From Propionibacteriaceae bacterium (GTDB taxonomy: Bacteria > Actinomycetota > Actinomycetes > Propionibacteriales > Propionibacteriaceae): 64,000 nt of DNA. Positions 17,010 through 26,128 of this stretch are shown piece after piece. The DNA lies in NCBI GenBank assembly GCA_025965155.1, contig JAOPXN010000073.1, positions 28,900 through 92,899 on the forward strand, in the 5' to 3' direction. Position numbers and translations under genes: made by a program. The notes beneath the pieces were generated by a model that was given only the letters and a program-made list of their open reading frames with translations, ran no database searches and was not told where the DNA came from. The stretch's first letter is position 1; each line of letters begins with the position of its first letter.

Positions 17010-18527
17010 TCAGGGCTGAGGGACCCGCACCGCGTACCGGTTCACCTGAGCGAGCACCGGCCAAGCCTCCACGGTGGCGGCAGTGGCGGCGCTGAAGCCG
17101 TAGTCCTTGTAGAACCGGATGGTGATGCTCGCTGACCCGCTGCGCAGGTACTGCACGGCAAAGGCCTGCCACCGCTTGTTCTGCCGGCGCTGCGTTGAGC
17201 CGGCGGACGGCATGTCGTAGGAGTGCCCGCCGAGGTCGACGACGAGCTGGCAGCCACGGTCCAGATTGCGTGCCAGTACGTCCATCTCGATCAGGGTGGT
17301 GGGGTCGTCGGTGGTGATGCAGCCCGGCAGGTTGGCAACGCTGGCCGCCAGTTGCTTGCCCGGGAAGGGTCTGTTGATCTTCGACTGCAGCAGCGGGGCG
17401 CTGAACAGCGTCAGGCCCACCACCAGCAGTCCGGCCAGCAGCCCCGGTCCGGCATTGCCTGGCAGCCGGGGCAGCGCCGTACTCAACCGCTGTGCCCCGG
17501 CGCCGACCGTGACCGCGAACGGTACCGAGATGAGTCCGGCGTAGTGCATGAACCACGACGGCGTGAGCATCAACATGCCACCCAGGCAGAGCAGCAGCAG
17601 CACGGCCAGCCGCCCACCACCCCGCCACGCCAGTATCGACAGCGCAGCCACGGCGGCCAGAGTCAGCACCAGCGGCCAGCCCATGGCCGGCGGCAGCAGG
17701 TGGAGGTTGAGACCGGTCAGCTCGACCAGCCTGGTCGTCAGCGGGAGGGTGCTGGCCGGCCGACCAAGCTGGTCGAGGACCACGTATCGACACATCTGTT
17801 CCGGCGCACTAACGAAGAACGGCAGGCAGACTGCCGCGGCTCCGGCGAAGCTTGCCGCGACCAGCAGTCCAGCACGCCGTACGCCGTCGGTGACAAGATG
17901 CCAGCCTAGGAAGACCAGCACAGCGACGACGCCCCAGATCTTCACGCTGGTGTTGAGCCCGAGCACGGCGCCGGCGGCCAGCAGCCACATCGTCGGGACG
18001 GGGACGTCCGGCGCTCGGCGCTGGGTCAACAGCAGCGCCAGCAGCAGCAGCGTGTTCGACAGACCCTCCAACAGGACCGTGTGCTCGCTGTAGACCGCGG
18101 GGAAGAAGAGGGCGTAGCAGGTACCACCCACCAGTGCGGCGACCGGGCCGAGCGGGCGGAGGAACCGCATAGTGAGGACGGCGTTAGAGGCACCGAGGGC
18201 CATCCAGAAGACCCGGGCGATGGCGAGACCGTGGTCGTCGCCGAGGATCCGTCCGAGCGCGGCGAACGGCGCCAGAGCCAGCAGTATGGCCGGCGGATGC
18301 AGCATCAGAAAGTCGCGGTAGGGCAGCCGCCCATGCAGCAGTCCGGCCGTCGCGGCGTAGTAGACGCCGTCGTCATAGTTGCCCAGGCCGTACAGACCAC
18401 CGCCTGCGAGCACCGGAAGTAGGCGCGCCAGGAATGCAACCCCAGCCACCGCTGCAACGACCCACCACAGACGCACCTGCGGCCGGCCTGCGCGCTGGGT
18501 TGTCGGCTCCTGCACAACGTCGATCAC
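17010..18527 (-). CDS. GT-C fold membrane glycosyltransferase (ArnT/PMT-like)
   Basis: About 505 residues with roughly ten transmembrane helices. The first luminal loop carries the acidic motif GNYDDGVYYAA typical of GT-C enzymes that transfer sugars from polyprenyl phosphate donors at the outer face of the membrane. A large C-terminal domain follows (from about residue 390). I prefer the GTG at 18527 because GGCGGAG lies four bases upstream; the frame can be extended to another GTG at 18557. The acceptor (glycan, lipid or protein) is not predictable. Confidence 0.8.
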   Translation of the reverse strand: MIDVVQEPTTQRAGRPQVRLWWVVAAVAGVAFLARLLPVLAGGGLYGLGNYDDGVYYAATAGLLHGRLPYRDFLMLHPPAILLALAPFAALGRILGDDHGLAIARVFWMALGASNAVLTMRFLRPLGPVAALVGGTCYALFFPAVYSEHTVLLEGLSNTLLLLALLLTQRRAPDVPVPTMWLLAAGAVLGLNTSVKIWGVVAVLVFLGWHLVTDGVRRAGLLVAASFAGAAAVCLPFFVSAPEQMCRYVVLDQLGRPASTLPLTTRLVELTGLNLHLLPPAMGWPLVLTLAAVAALSILAWRGGGRLAVLLLLCLGGMLMLTPSWFMHYAGLISVPFAVTVGAGAQRLSTALPRLPGNAGPGLLAGLLVVGLTLFSAPLLQSKINRPFPGKQLAASVANLPGCITTDDPTTLIEMDVLARNLDRGCQLVVDLGGHSYDMPSAGSTQRRQNKRWQAFAVQYLRSGSASITIRFYKDYGFSAATAATVEAWPVLAQVNRYAVRVPQP

Positions 18528-18595
18528 TTCACTCCGCCCCACCAGCCGACTCGACACGAACCGCCAAGGCTAAGGGGGATCGGGCGCCGATGCGA

Positions 18596-19324
18596 TCAGG
18601 GCCCGACATCGTTGAGCCAGCGGCGGGCGGCGCCCGGGTCGTCGGCGGTCACCGCTGCCACTCCCAGCTCGGTTGCCCGCGCGGCGTCCGCCGGCCCTCG
18701 AACCGGCCACGCGCCGACCGACACACCGTCGTGCTGCAGACTTGCCACAAGCTGCGCATCCAGGCCGCGCCAGCCGCTCAGCAGCCAGCCGACCTCGAGG
18801 TTCTCCAGCCGGGTGGCCACGTCTGAGCTGTACTCCTTCACGATCAGCCCGCGCGGCAGGTCGGGAAGCTGACTGCGCACCTCGCCGAGCGAAGCGGGGG
18901 AGAAGCTGGAGATGAGACACCTGCGCCGGTCGTCGGGCCGCCGGTCCAGCTCGGCTGCCAGGGCGGCCACCGCGGCCACCTCCTTGATCTCCACCTGAAG
19001 CGGGCGGGACGTCAGCTCGAGCACTTCCGCCAGGGTCAGCACCCGTTGGCCACGGGGGAGCTCGACAGCCCTGATGTCGTCCCAGGCGAGATCACGCAGA
19101 GTGCTGTCGCGCTCAGGGTCGCCGCAGATGCGGGCAAGCGTGGCGTCGTGGACCACCACCGCCACGTCGTCGGCCGACAGTCGAATGTCGATCTCCAGCT
19201 CGTCGGCTCCATCCCGCTGAGCGGTCAGCAGGCTCAACGCCGTGTTCTCCGGTGCCAGAGCCATCGCTCCGCGGTGGCCGGTGACCTTGATCGGTCTGGT
19301 GCTGGGCTGATCGACGAACGTCAT
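18596..19324 (-). CDS. Glycerophosphodiester phosphodiesterase
   Basis: A 242-residue TIM-barrel GDPD. Catalytic and metal-binding residues are seen in TGHRGAMALAPENT, DELEIDIRLSADD (E-D pair) and VVHDATL. The C-terminal barrel strand SVGAWPVRGPADA is also typical. It has no signal peptide, so it probably acts in the cytoplasm to release sn-glycerol 3-phosphate from deacylated phospholipids. It is the first gene before the divergent histidine kinase, with 287 bases between them. Confidence 0.92.
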   Translation of the reverse strand: MTFVDQPSTRPIKVTGHRGAMALAPENTALSLLTAQRDGADELEIDIRLSADDVAVVVHDATLARICGDPERDSTLRDLAWDDIRAVELPRGQRVLTLAEVLELTSRPLQVEIKEVAAVAALAAELDRRPDDRRRCLISSFSPASLGEVRSQLPDLPRGLIVKEYSSDVATRLENLEVGWLLSGWRGLDAQLVASLQHDGVSVGAWPVRGPADAARATELGVAAVTADDPGAARRWLNDVGP

Positions 19325-19611
19325 CTGGTTCTCCCGGTCGGCGCTGTCGGGTCTGACGGTCTTGGCGCCCTGAACCGAGCGTACGTTAGCTGCAACGCAG
19401 GATTGTTGTTTCAGGGCCTGATGTCCGTACTATTCACCAGCGGTGACTGTCTTGTTCACCAGCCGCGCCTGTTCGGCGATCGTGTCCGTGAAGCCCGAGC
19501 TGTCGGCGGATGGCATGATGGGTGAGGCACTGCCGGCTCGGGACGGTCGCTTCGGTGTTGAGAGCTGCACAACGATTGACTCGGGGCTGGACCAGGAAGG
19601 CTTAGCCGTCG
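19325..19611. promoter_or_regulatory. Divergent promoter region between GDPD and histidine kinase
   Basis: No gene is visible. The region contains a small CACC-AGC-GGTG palindrome near 19436-19446 and a second TTCACCAGC copy at about 19454-19462. Both divergent genes must start from it, but I could not place promoter boxes. Confidence 0.4.
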
Positions 19612-21795
19612 ATGCGTGATCAGCGCCGGGCGCAGCACCCCCAGCCTGGCCCGCCCTTGCCGTGGCAGATGCGTTGGTTCTCGGTCGCGGCCGCGGTGTT
19701 CGTCGCTGTCATCGCCACCCTCACCGCCATCCTTGGGTCGTCGGCTGTGTCGCAGCATGGCAAGGAGATGGCCAGCGACATCGCGATGATCCCGATGCCG
19801 GCCTTCGCAGCGATCTGCGGCCGCTGGCGCGCACGCCGTACCACCGGCCGAACCCAGCACGCGTGGTACCTAGTGTCGCTGATGGCTGTGTCGTTGACAG
19901 TCGCCGGTCTCGCCGCCTACTTCAACCGCCATCTTGCATCGGCGCCGGCATCTCCATTGGTGGCCGACGTCTTCTACCTTGCCGCATTCTTCCCGGCGGC
20001 AGTGGCGTTGCTCTTGTTCCCGCAGCTCCAACGCCCGGGCTCGGAGCGCGTCCGCACACTGCTGGGTGCCCTGGTTGTGGGTGGGTCGGTGCTGTTCGTC
20101 GGCCGAGCGATGTCGCTCCAGCTTCTCTTCCCGGTCGTGGACGAATCATCCCTGGCACATTCGACGTACGTCGCGTACCTGATTGCCGACGTTGTGCTGA
20201 CCAGCCTCGCGTTGATCATGCTGGTCCGCCTAGGCCCGGACACCAAGCTGCACCACGTCCTGCTCGCCAGCGGGTTCGTCGCCTTCGGCGTGGCTGACGT
20301 CCTGCATGCGCACGACGCAGCACTGGGTCAGTACGAGGCCGGATCCCTGCTGGACCTCGGCTGGATAGTCGGCTATGCGCTGTTCACGCTAGCTGCGCTG
20401 GCCCCGCAAGAACGGGGGGACGCTGTTCCGACCCCGCGGACCACCCAGGAGCGGTACACCGGTGTCAGTTCGCTGATCGTCTACGTGCCCATGCTTGCCG
20501 CGGTCGCGGTGGCGTGTGCGCGCCCCTCACCGGTGACGGACCCGCTCTTGGTGGTGAGCGGGCTGGGGATCCTGGTCCTGTTCGGCGTCCGTCAGGCACT
20601 CCTCAGCATGGACAACTCCCGGCTGCGAAACGACTTGCAGTGTCAGGTAGCGGAGCTGGAGACGCGCAGCTCGGAGCTGCGGCGGCTCGCCATGCAGAAC
20701 GAGCGGATCGTCCAATCCGTGGTGGACGGCGTCTTTGGCGTCGATGCACAGGGACGTGTCACCTTCGTCAACGCCCGTGCGGCGGAAATGCTCGGATACA
20801 GCCAGGCAGCGCTGTTGCAGATCACCGAGGACCAGATCTTCTCCGAGCTGACCAAAGACCCAGCGGCCGTAGATCGGCTGGTGCCGACCGCCCTGCTCAG
20901 CGGAACCGTGGTGCCGAGCGTTGCGACTGAGTTCGTCCGGCGGGACGGTTCGGTCTTCCCGGTGGAGCTCGCTGTTGGGCCGATCATCGAAGCCGGGGTG
21001 ATCACCGGAGCGGTGGTGGTGTTCCGCGACGTGAGTGCCCGTCGGGCCGTGGAGAAGATGAAGAACGAGTTCGTCTCCGTCGTCTCCCACGAGCTTCGGA
21101 CGCCGCTCACGTCGATCCGCGGCTCGCTCGGTCTGATCTCGGCCGGTTTGGGCGGCACGCTCACCACGCACGGGCAACGAATGGTCTCCATCGCACTGGA
21201 AAGCAGCGAGCGGCTGACCCGGTTGATCGAGGACATGCTTGACCTCGAGCGAATGGAGTCGGGCGCCCTGACCATGTCGTTCTGCTCGTGCGAACTCTCG
21301 GCGCTGGTGGACGCGGCGATCGGTGACGTCCGTGCGCTGGCCCTCGAGCATGACGTGGTGATCGATGCGCTGGAGATCAGCGGGTCGGTCCGGGCCGACC
21401 CGGACCGGGTGGTGCAGACGCTCACCAACCTGCTGGGCAACGCAATCAAGTTCTCCCCGGCCGGCGGCCGGATCACCATCTCCGCCGTCAGGACCCGGGA
21501 CATGATGGAGATCGCAGTGTCGGACGAGGGGCGCGGCATCCCCCCGGACAAGATCGCTCGCATCTTCGAGCGGTTCGAGCAGGTTGACAGCTCCGACTCC
21601 CGAGAGCTCGGTGGTACCGGCCTCGGACTGACCATCAGCCGGGATATCGTGCGAATGCACGGCGGCCGGATCTGGGCGGTGAGCGAGCTTGGTCACGGCT
21701 CGACCTTCCGCTTCACACTCCCGATCAGCACCGCCGCTCCGGTCGGCAGCAGGTCCGACTCGGCCCTGCTGGTTGATTCGAAGGAGACGATGTAG
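19612..21795 (+). CDS. Membrane-bound PAS-domain sensor histidine kinase
   Basis: A 727-residue kinase. About eight transmembrane helices occupy residues 20-330, then a short coiled coil (RNDLQCQVAELETRSSELRR) leads into a PAS domain (about 360-470, GVFGVDAQGRVTFVNARAAE). The HisKA dimerisation helix holds the phospho-acceptor His493 in VVSHELRTPLTS. The HATPase domain has NLLGNAIKFSP (N box), SDEGRGIPP (G1), FERFEQVD (F box) and GGTGLGLTI (G2). No response regulator is adjacent, so it is an orphan kinase. Its last codons overlap the ribosome site of the SMP-30 gene, so these two are transcribed together. Confidence 0.93.
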   Translation: MRDQRRAQHPQPGPPLPWQMRWFSVAAAVFVAVIATLTAILGSSAVSQHGKEMASDIAMIPMPAFAAICGRWRARRTTGRTQHAWYLVSLMAVSLTVAGLAAYFNRHLASAPASPLVADVFYLAAFFPAAVALLLFPQLQRPGSERVRTLLGALVVGGSVLFVGRAMSLQLLFPVVDESSLAHSTYVAYLIADVVLTSLALIMLVRLGPDTKLHHVLLASGFVAFGVADVLHAHDAALGQYEAGSLLDLGWIVGYALFTLAALAPQERGDAVPTPRTTQERYTGVSSLIVYVPMLAAVAVACARPSPVTDPLLVVSGLGILVLFGVRQALLSMDNSRLRNDLQCQVAELETRSSELRRLAMQNERIVQSVVDGVFGVDAQGRVTFVNARAAEMLGYSQAALLQITEDQIFSELTKDPAAVDRLVPTALLSGTVVPSVATEFVRRDGSVFPVELAVGPIIEAGVITGAVVVFRDVSARRAVEKMKNEFVSVVSHELRTPLTSIRGSLGLISAGLGGTLTTHGQRMVSIALESSERLTRLIEDMLDLERMESGALTMSFCSCELSALVDAAIGDVRALALEHDVVIDALEISGSVRADPDRVVQTLTNLLGNAIKFSPAGGRITISAVRTRDMMEIAVSDEGRGIPPDKIARIFERFEQVDSSDSRELGGTGLGLTISRDIVRMHGGRIWAVSELGHGSTFRFTLPISTAAPVGSRSDSALLVDSKETM

Positions 21796-22686
21796 GTGGT
21801 CGACACTATCCCGGTGCGGTTCGAGGTTCTCGACGAGCGCTTCGCCAGCGTCGGTGGCGACTCGGTGATGGAGCAGCCGTTCAGCGGCGGTCGCTGGCTC
21901 GAAGGTCCGGCGTACTCGGCAGCAGGCCGATTTCTGCTCTTCAGCGACATCCCGAACGACCGGGTGATGCGGTATGACGAGATCACCGGGCGGACCGACA
22001 TCTTCGCTGCCGGGGCAGATTTCCCCAACGGTCGGACGGTTGACCGCCAGGGCCGCTTCATCAGCTGCGAGCACGGCGGCCGCCGGGTGACCCGGCTCGA
22101 GCACGACGGGTCGGTCACCGTGCTGGCCGACTCCTACCGCGGGCAGCGGTTCAACAGCCCGAACGACGTGGTCACGTCCGCCGATGGCGCCGTCTGGTTC
22201 ACCGACCCGAGTTATGGCATCCGCAGCGACTATGAGGGACATCAGGCGGAGGAGGAGATCGGCGGGCGGTACGTGTACCGGCTCGGTCCCGACGGCGGGT
22301 TGGACGTGGTGGCCGACGACTTCACCCAGCCGAACGGGCTCGCGTTCTCCGCCGACGAGACCCATCTGTTCATCGTCGACAGCGAGGAACGCCACATCAG
22401 AGTCTTCGAGGTCGAAGGCGGCGGGCTGTCGGGCGGAGCTGTGTTCGCCGCGGACGCCGCAGGCTACGACGGGATCCGGTTCGACTCCCGCGGGCGTCTC
22501 TGGGGCGCTGCTCACGACGGGGTGCACTGCTACGAACCGGACGGGAGCCTGGTCGGCAAGTTGTTGGTCCCAGAGGTGGTCTCCAACCTGGCGTTCGGCG
22601 GTCGTCAGCGGAACCATCTCTACCTGACCGCGACCACCTCGCTCTACACGCTGCGGGTCAACTTCTCCGGGGCCCGCTACCGCTGA
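21796..22686 (+). CDS. SMP-30/gluconolactonase/LRE family protein
   Basis: A 296-residue six-bladed beta-propeller. The family motifs are LEGPAYSAAGRFLLFSDIPN near residue 35, NGRTVDRQGRFISCEH, FNSPNDVVTSADGAVWFTDPS (metal-site Asn/Asp) and QPNGLAFSADETHLFIVDS. These proteins hydrolyse sugar or xenobiotic lactones using a divalent metal ion. GTG 21796 directly follows the TAG of the histidine kinase, with AAGGAG nine bases upstream in the end of that gene, so translation is coupled. Convergent with the GT87 gene, with a 10-base overlap at the ends. Confidence 0.92.
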   Translation: MVDTIPVRFEVLDERFASVGGDSVMEQPFSGGRWLEGPAYSAAGRFLLFSDIPNDRVMRYDEITGRTDIFAAGADFPNGRTVDRQGRFISCEHGGRRVTRLEHDGSVTVLADSYRGQRFNSPNDVVTSADGAVWFTDPSYGIRSDYEGHQAEEEIGGRYVYRLGPDGGLDVVADDFTQPNGLAFSADETHLFIVDSEERHIRVFEVEGGGLSGGAVFAADAAGYDGIRFDSRGRLWGAAHDGVHCYEPDGSLVGKLLVPEVVSNLAFGGRQRNHLYLTATTSLYTLRVNFSGARYR

Positions 22687-24056
22687 GGTTCGCCCCGCTG
22701 GATCCGGCGACGGGTCCATGCCAACGCGACTGACCCCACCAGCACTGCCATCCCGAGAACAGCCGTCATTGAGGCGAGCCAGTGCTGCGACCCGGTCCAC
22801 GTCAGCTCGACGTCGCCGCCGTTGGGCAGCTGCTTGAACGGCGCCGCCACTACCCAGCCGACGAACAGCCAGCCGACGATCTGGTACCAGATCGGCAGAC
22901 GGGTGGCTGTGCGCTGTTCGCCCGAGGTCGCCGACCGGCGCGGCGTACCGATCAGGCAGAGCGCGAACGGAACGACCCAGATGAAGTGGTGCGACCACGA
23001 CACCGGCGAGGCAAGCAGACCGGCGATCCCGCACAGGGTCACGGCCAGGGCGACGTCGCCGAGCCGGTGCCACAGTGCCGCCGCCCAGACCCCGACCAGC
23101 ACCACCAACAGCGCCGGCAGCAGCGCCAGCGTGGAGACCGAGCTGCTCACGCCGAAGACCCGGATCACATCGGCCATCACCGACTGGTTCGTGTAGTAGA
23201 TGATGCTGTGGCCCAGTCCGGTGTCACCATGGGCGAGGCGACCCCAGAAGTCGGCTGAGATGGCTGGCGCCACCACCCAGCTCAGGGCTGTCACGGCCGC
23301 TCCGACGGCTACGGTGACAAGCGCGGCCCGTCGTTTTCCTACGGCAAGCAGATAGATCAGGAAGATCCCCGGAGTCAGCTTGAGCGCGGCAGCCACGGCG
23401 GTCATCGCGCCCTCAGGCAGCCGTCGTCGGCGAAACGAAGGAGGAGATCGCCGAGGCGATCCGGGCAGGATGCGTGGACCGGGCACGAGATCCAACACCA
23501 CCAGCGCGGTCAGCAGGATGCCCAGCTGACCGAAGGCCAGCGTCTGCGTGACCGGCTCGACCAGGCAGATAGCCACCGAGCCTGCCAGGCTCAACACCCA
23601 GCCGCTGAGCCCGAAACGATGCATCATCGCCAGCACCGCGAGTACCCCGACGACCGTCCAGAGAATCTGCACCGCCGGCGCGGGGAACAGCGCCAGCGGG
23701 ACGGCCAGCAGCGCTGCGAACGGCGGGTACAGGAACGGCAGTGAACCGGGCAACGAATAGATGTCGCCCCCCTCGAGCAGGACCCGGCCCGCCTGCCGGT
23801 ACACATCGAGATCCACCATGACGGGCTTCCACGGCACCATCGAACCGCCCGGGAACGTAGCGGAAGCCACGAACAGACCCACCAGCAGTGGGAGTGCGCA
23901 CAGAGTCGCGGCCCGAGCGAGAAGAGCTGGAGTCCAGCGCCGGGACTCGTCCTCGGCCGCGATGGCCCCGTTCCATCCCGGTGATGCCGGCGCAAGCTTC
24001 CGGCTCGCTGCGGCGTCGTCGCTTAGGTGGGCCGCGTCGTCGCTCACGACAGCCAT
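22677..24056 (-). CDS. GT87-type membrane mannosyltransferase (DUF2029)
   Basis: A 459-residue integral membrane GT-C protein with about eleven helices. The first extracytoplasmic loop holds VDLDVYRQAG, the acidic residue typical of alpha-1,2-mannosyltransferases of family GT87, and WSHHFIWVV matches the second conserved part. Relatives such as PimE in mycobacteria transfer mannose from polyprenyl phosphate to envelope lipids. Start ATG 24056 overlaps the HAD gene end by 13 bases, so the two are translationally linked. The particular acceptor is not known. Confidence 0.85.
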   Translation of the reverse strand: MAVVSDDAAHLSDDAAASRKLAPASPGWNGAIAAEDESRRWTPALLARAATLCALPLLVGLFVASATFPGGSMVPWKPVMVDLDVYRQAGRVLLEGGDIYSLPGSLPFLYPPFAALLAVPLALFPAPAVQILWTVVGVLAVLAMMHRFGLSGWVLSLAGSVAICLVEPVTQTLAFGQLGILLTALVVLDLVPGPRILPGSPRRSPPSFRRRRLPEGAMTAVAAALKLTPGIFLIYLLAVGKRRAALVTVAVGAAVTALSWVVAPAISADFWGRLAHGDTGLGHSIIYYTNQSVMADVIRVFGVSSSVSTLALLPALLVVLVGVWAAALWHRLGDVALAVTLCGIAGLLASPVSWSHHFIWVVPFALCLIGTPRRSATSGEQRTATRLPIWYQIVGWLFVGWVVAAPFKQLPNGGDVELTWTGSQHWLASMTAVLGMAVLVGSVALAWTRRRIQRGEPQR

Positions 24057-24889
24057 CGCCGGATCGTTCGGCCGACCCCGGAGTCGTCGTTACCGGGAAC
24101 CACCGGCACGCCCAGCTCCAGCAGCAGACGATGCGCGTTGGCCACGACGTGAGGCATGCCAACCCAGCTCAGCATGTCCAGGTCGTTGGGCATGTCGCCG
24201 AAGGCAGCGACGTCGACTGCATCCACGCCGAGCCGGATACAGCAACGCCGGAGCATGGACGCCTTGCTGACTCCGGGCCCACTGACTTCGACCAGGCCGA
24301 TCCCGCCGGTCGCCGAGTGAGTCACCGTCAACGTGTCCCCAACGACTTTCCGTACCTGCTCCAGCAGATCATCCGGGCGCACCACGGTGTGCTGCACCAG
24401 CATCTTGACGAACTGTTCCTGGTACGCGATCTGCTCTGCCGGACCGGTGAAGACGGTCGGGTCGGTCTCCTCCGCGGTACGCCAGGTCCGGTAGGCCGGC
24501 TCGTAACCGAACCGGACGCCGGACTCGAACGCGAACGCGGTACCTGGGACTGCCTCCCGGAGACGGCTGACGGCCTCCAGTGCGACCTCGGGGTCGATGA
24601 ACACCCGATCCAGCAGCTCACCGGTCCCTAGGTCGTACAGGGTGGCGCCGTTGCTGCTGATCACGATCGGGTGTGCGCCCGGAAGCCCGCGGATCACGTC
24701 CAGCCAGCGAACCGGACGCCCGGTGGCGAACAACACCGGGATACCGGCCGCCTGGGCCTCCATCACCGCCGCCGAGTTCAGCTCGCTGACGGTTCCGTCC
24801 GGGGACAAGAAGGTGCCATCCAGGTCGCTGACGATGAGCTTGGGGATCCGGTGACCAGCCCGGAGTGAGGCGCTCGCGGAGGCCGTCAC
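24044..24889 (-). CDS. Cof-type HAD superfamily phosphatase
   Basis: A 281-residue HAD phosphatase. The nucleophile motif VSDLDGTFL is near residue 20, the second motif LFATGRP has the conserved Thr, and the fourth motif is VAAFGDMPNDLDML. The large cap insert between them marks the Cof/type IIB branch, which acts on sugar phosphates and cofactors. Start GTG 24889 overlaps the previous gene's stop (GTGA), and the C-terminal end overlaps the glycosyltransferase start, forming a tight three-gene operon. Confidence 0.9.
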   Translation of the reverse strand: MTASASASLRAGHRIPKLIVSDLDGTFLSPDGTVSELNSAAVMEAQAAGIPVLFATGRPVRWLDVIRGLPGAHPIVISSNGATLYDLGTGELLDRVFIDPEVALEAVSRLREAVPGTAFAFESGVRFGYEPAYRTWRTAEETDPTVFTGPAEQIAYQEQFVKMLVQHTVVRPDDLLEQVRKVVGDTLTVTHSATGGIGLVEVSGPGVSKASMLRRCCIRLGVDAVDVAAFGDMPNDLDMLSWVGMPHVVANAHRLLLELGVPVVPGNDDSGVGRTIRRWLS

Positions 24890-25902
24890 AGCTTCGAGCC
24901 GGGCGTGTTGCCGTTGCCGCCGGACTCAGTTCCCGACGGGGACGGCGAGCCCTCTCCGCTCTGGGTGCCGGACGGGGACGGAGAGGCCGACGACGGCGAC
25001 CCGGACCCCGACGGGCTGGGCGAGGGTGAACCTGACTGCGGCGACTGCGACCCGGACGGCGTGGGTGAACCCGACTGTGGGGAGGGTGAGCCCGACTGCG
25101 GCGACGGTGAGCCCGACTGCGGGGAAGGCGAGCTGGACTGCGGTGGTGGGCTGCCGGTCCCGCCGGTGGGTGGCGGCGGAGCCTGCGGCGGCTGGTTGCG
25201 GAAGATCAAGATCGCGATCAGCACCGCCAGAGCGGCGAGCAGCATCATCAGCAGCCAGGACACCAGGATGGTCTTCCAGCCCGCCCGGTCGTACCGGCCG
25301 GGCCACGGCAGCGGCCACAGCCGGGCCAGGCCCGGCCTGACCTGGTCGATCCAGTAGTGCCGGTAGTCCGGTCCGGCCGGGGCACCTTGGGGTGCCAGGG
25401 TGGCCAGCTGAACCTGGTCGAGGACGCGGTCGGCCTCGCGGGCGGCGGTCGGCGAACCGTCGTAGGCCAGCGCCACCCAGGGAGCCACCAGCCGCTCATC
25501 GGGGGCGACCGGGTCGTCATCCTCGGAGCGGAACTTACGGCCCAGCCGGCCCCAGTTCTGGCCGTGCCCGCCGCGTGCCAACACTGTGTCGATGTGCATC
25601 TCGTTGACCACGCCAGCGAGCCGGTCCCGCGCGGCCGCGTCGGCCGCGGCTCCCTCCGACAACAAGATGATCATGGCGGGCTCGTTGTCGGCGCTGTGCC
25701 CGGTGTAGGCCACCCCGGCCGCGGACGCGCTCAGCCGCGCGTCCAGCCAGAAATCGCCGATCTTCGGCGGATCGTCGGGCAGCAGCGGGCTCACCGGCAC
25801 GTACGTATACGTCCCGCCCGCCCGGTCGGTACCAGGGTGCTGCGGCTCGTACGGTGCCTGACGACCCGGGTCGTCAGGCGGCGTGGTAGGCGATGACATC
25901 AC
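24886..25902 (-). CDS. Membrane-anchored protein with proline/serine repeat tail
   Basis: A 338-residue protein. Residues 1-200 form a soluble domain of unknown family, followed by one transmembrane helix (about 213-235, VSWLLMMLLAALAVLIAILIF). The C-terminal 100 residues are a low-complexity Ser/Pro/Gly/Gln run with SPSPQSG repeated several times, encoded by tandem DNA around 25030-25140; this is likely an extracytoplasmic stalk. GTG 25902 or the ATG directly behind it can be the start. It heads the HAD-GT87 operon and is divergent from moxR. Confidence 0.75.
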   Translation of the reverse strand: MMSSPTTPPDDPGRQAPYEPQHPGTDRAGGTYTYVPVSPLLPDDPPKIGDFWLDARLSASAAGVAYTGHSADNEPAMIILLSEGAAADAAARDRLAGVVNEMHIDTVLARGGHGQNWGRLGRKFRSEDDDPVAPDERLVAPWVALAYDGSPTAAREADRVLDQVQLATLAPQGAPAGPDYRHYWIDQVRPGLARLWPLPWPGRYDRAGWKTILVSWLLMMLLAALAVLIAILIFRNQPPQAPPPPTGGTGSPPPQSSSPSPQSGSPSPQSGSPSPQSGSPTPSGSQSPQSGSPSPSPSGSGSPSSASPSPSGTQSGEGSPSPSGTESGGNGNTPGSKL

Positions 25903-26128
25903 CCCAATCTCACCACATTGGGTGGAAAAGCCTGTCGACGATCCGGACCGCGCCGCTTCGCCCGCTTGAGCGGGTCTGAGAGAATAAGGTCCGGGTCCGT
26001 CGCGACAGCGGGTAGTTTCGATACCTGCGTCCGTCTGGGGCCGGGGGACGGGGTCCGATGTCGGTCGGCGTAACCGGAGCAGGCTCGGACGCAGCGTACG
26101 AGTTTCGAACGCGAATCAGGAGAAATGA

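Noticed and set aside
20527..23073. Minus-strand 848-residue open frame
   Set aside because: It is antisense to the histidine kinase, the SMP-30 gene and the glycosyltransferase, all with clear domain motifs, so it is a shadow.
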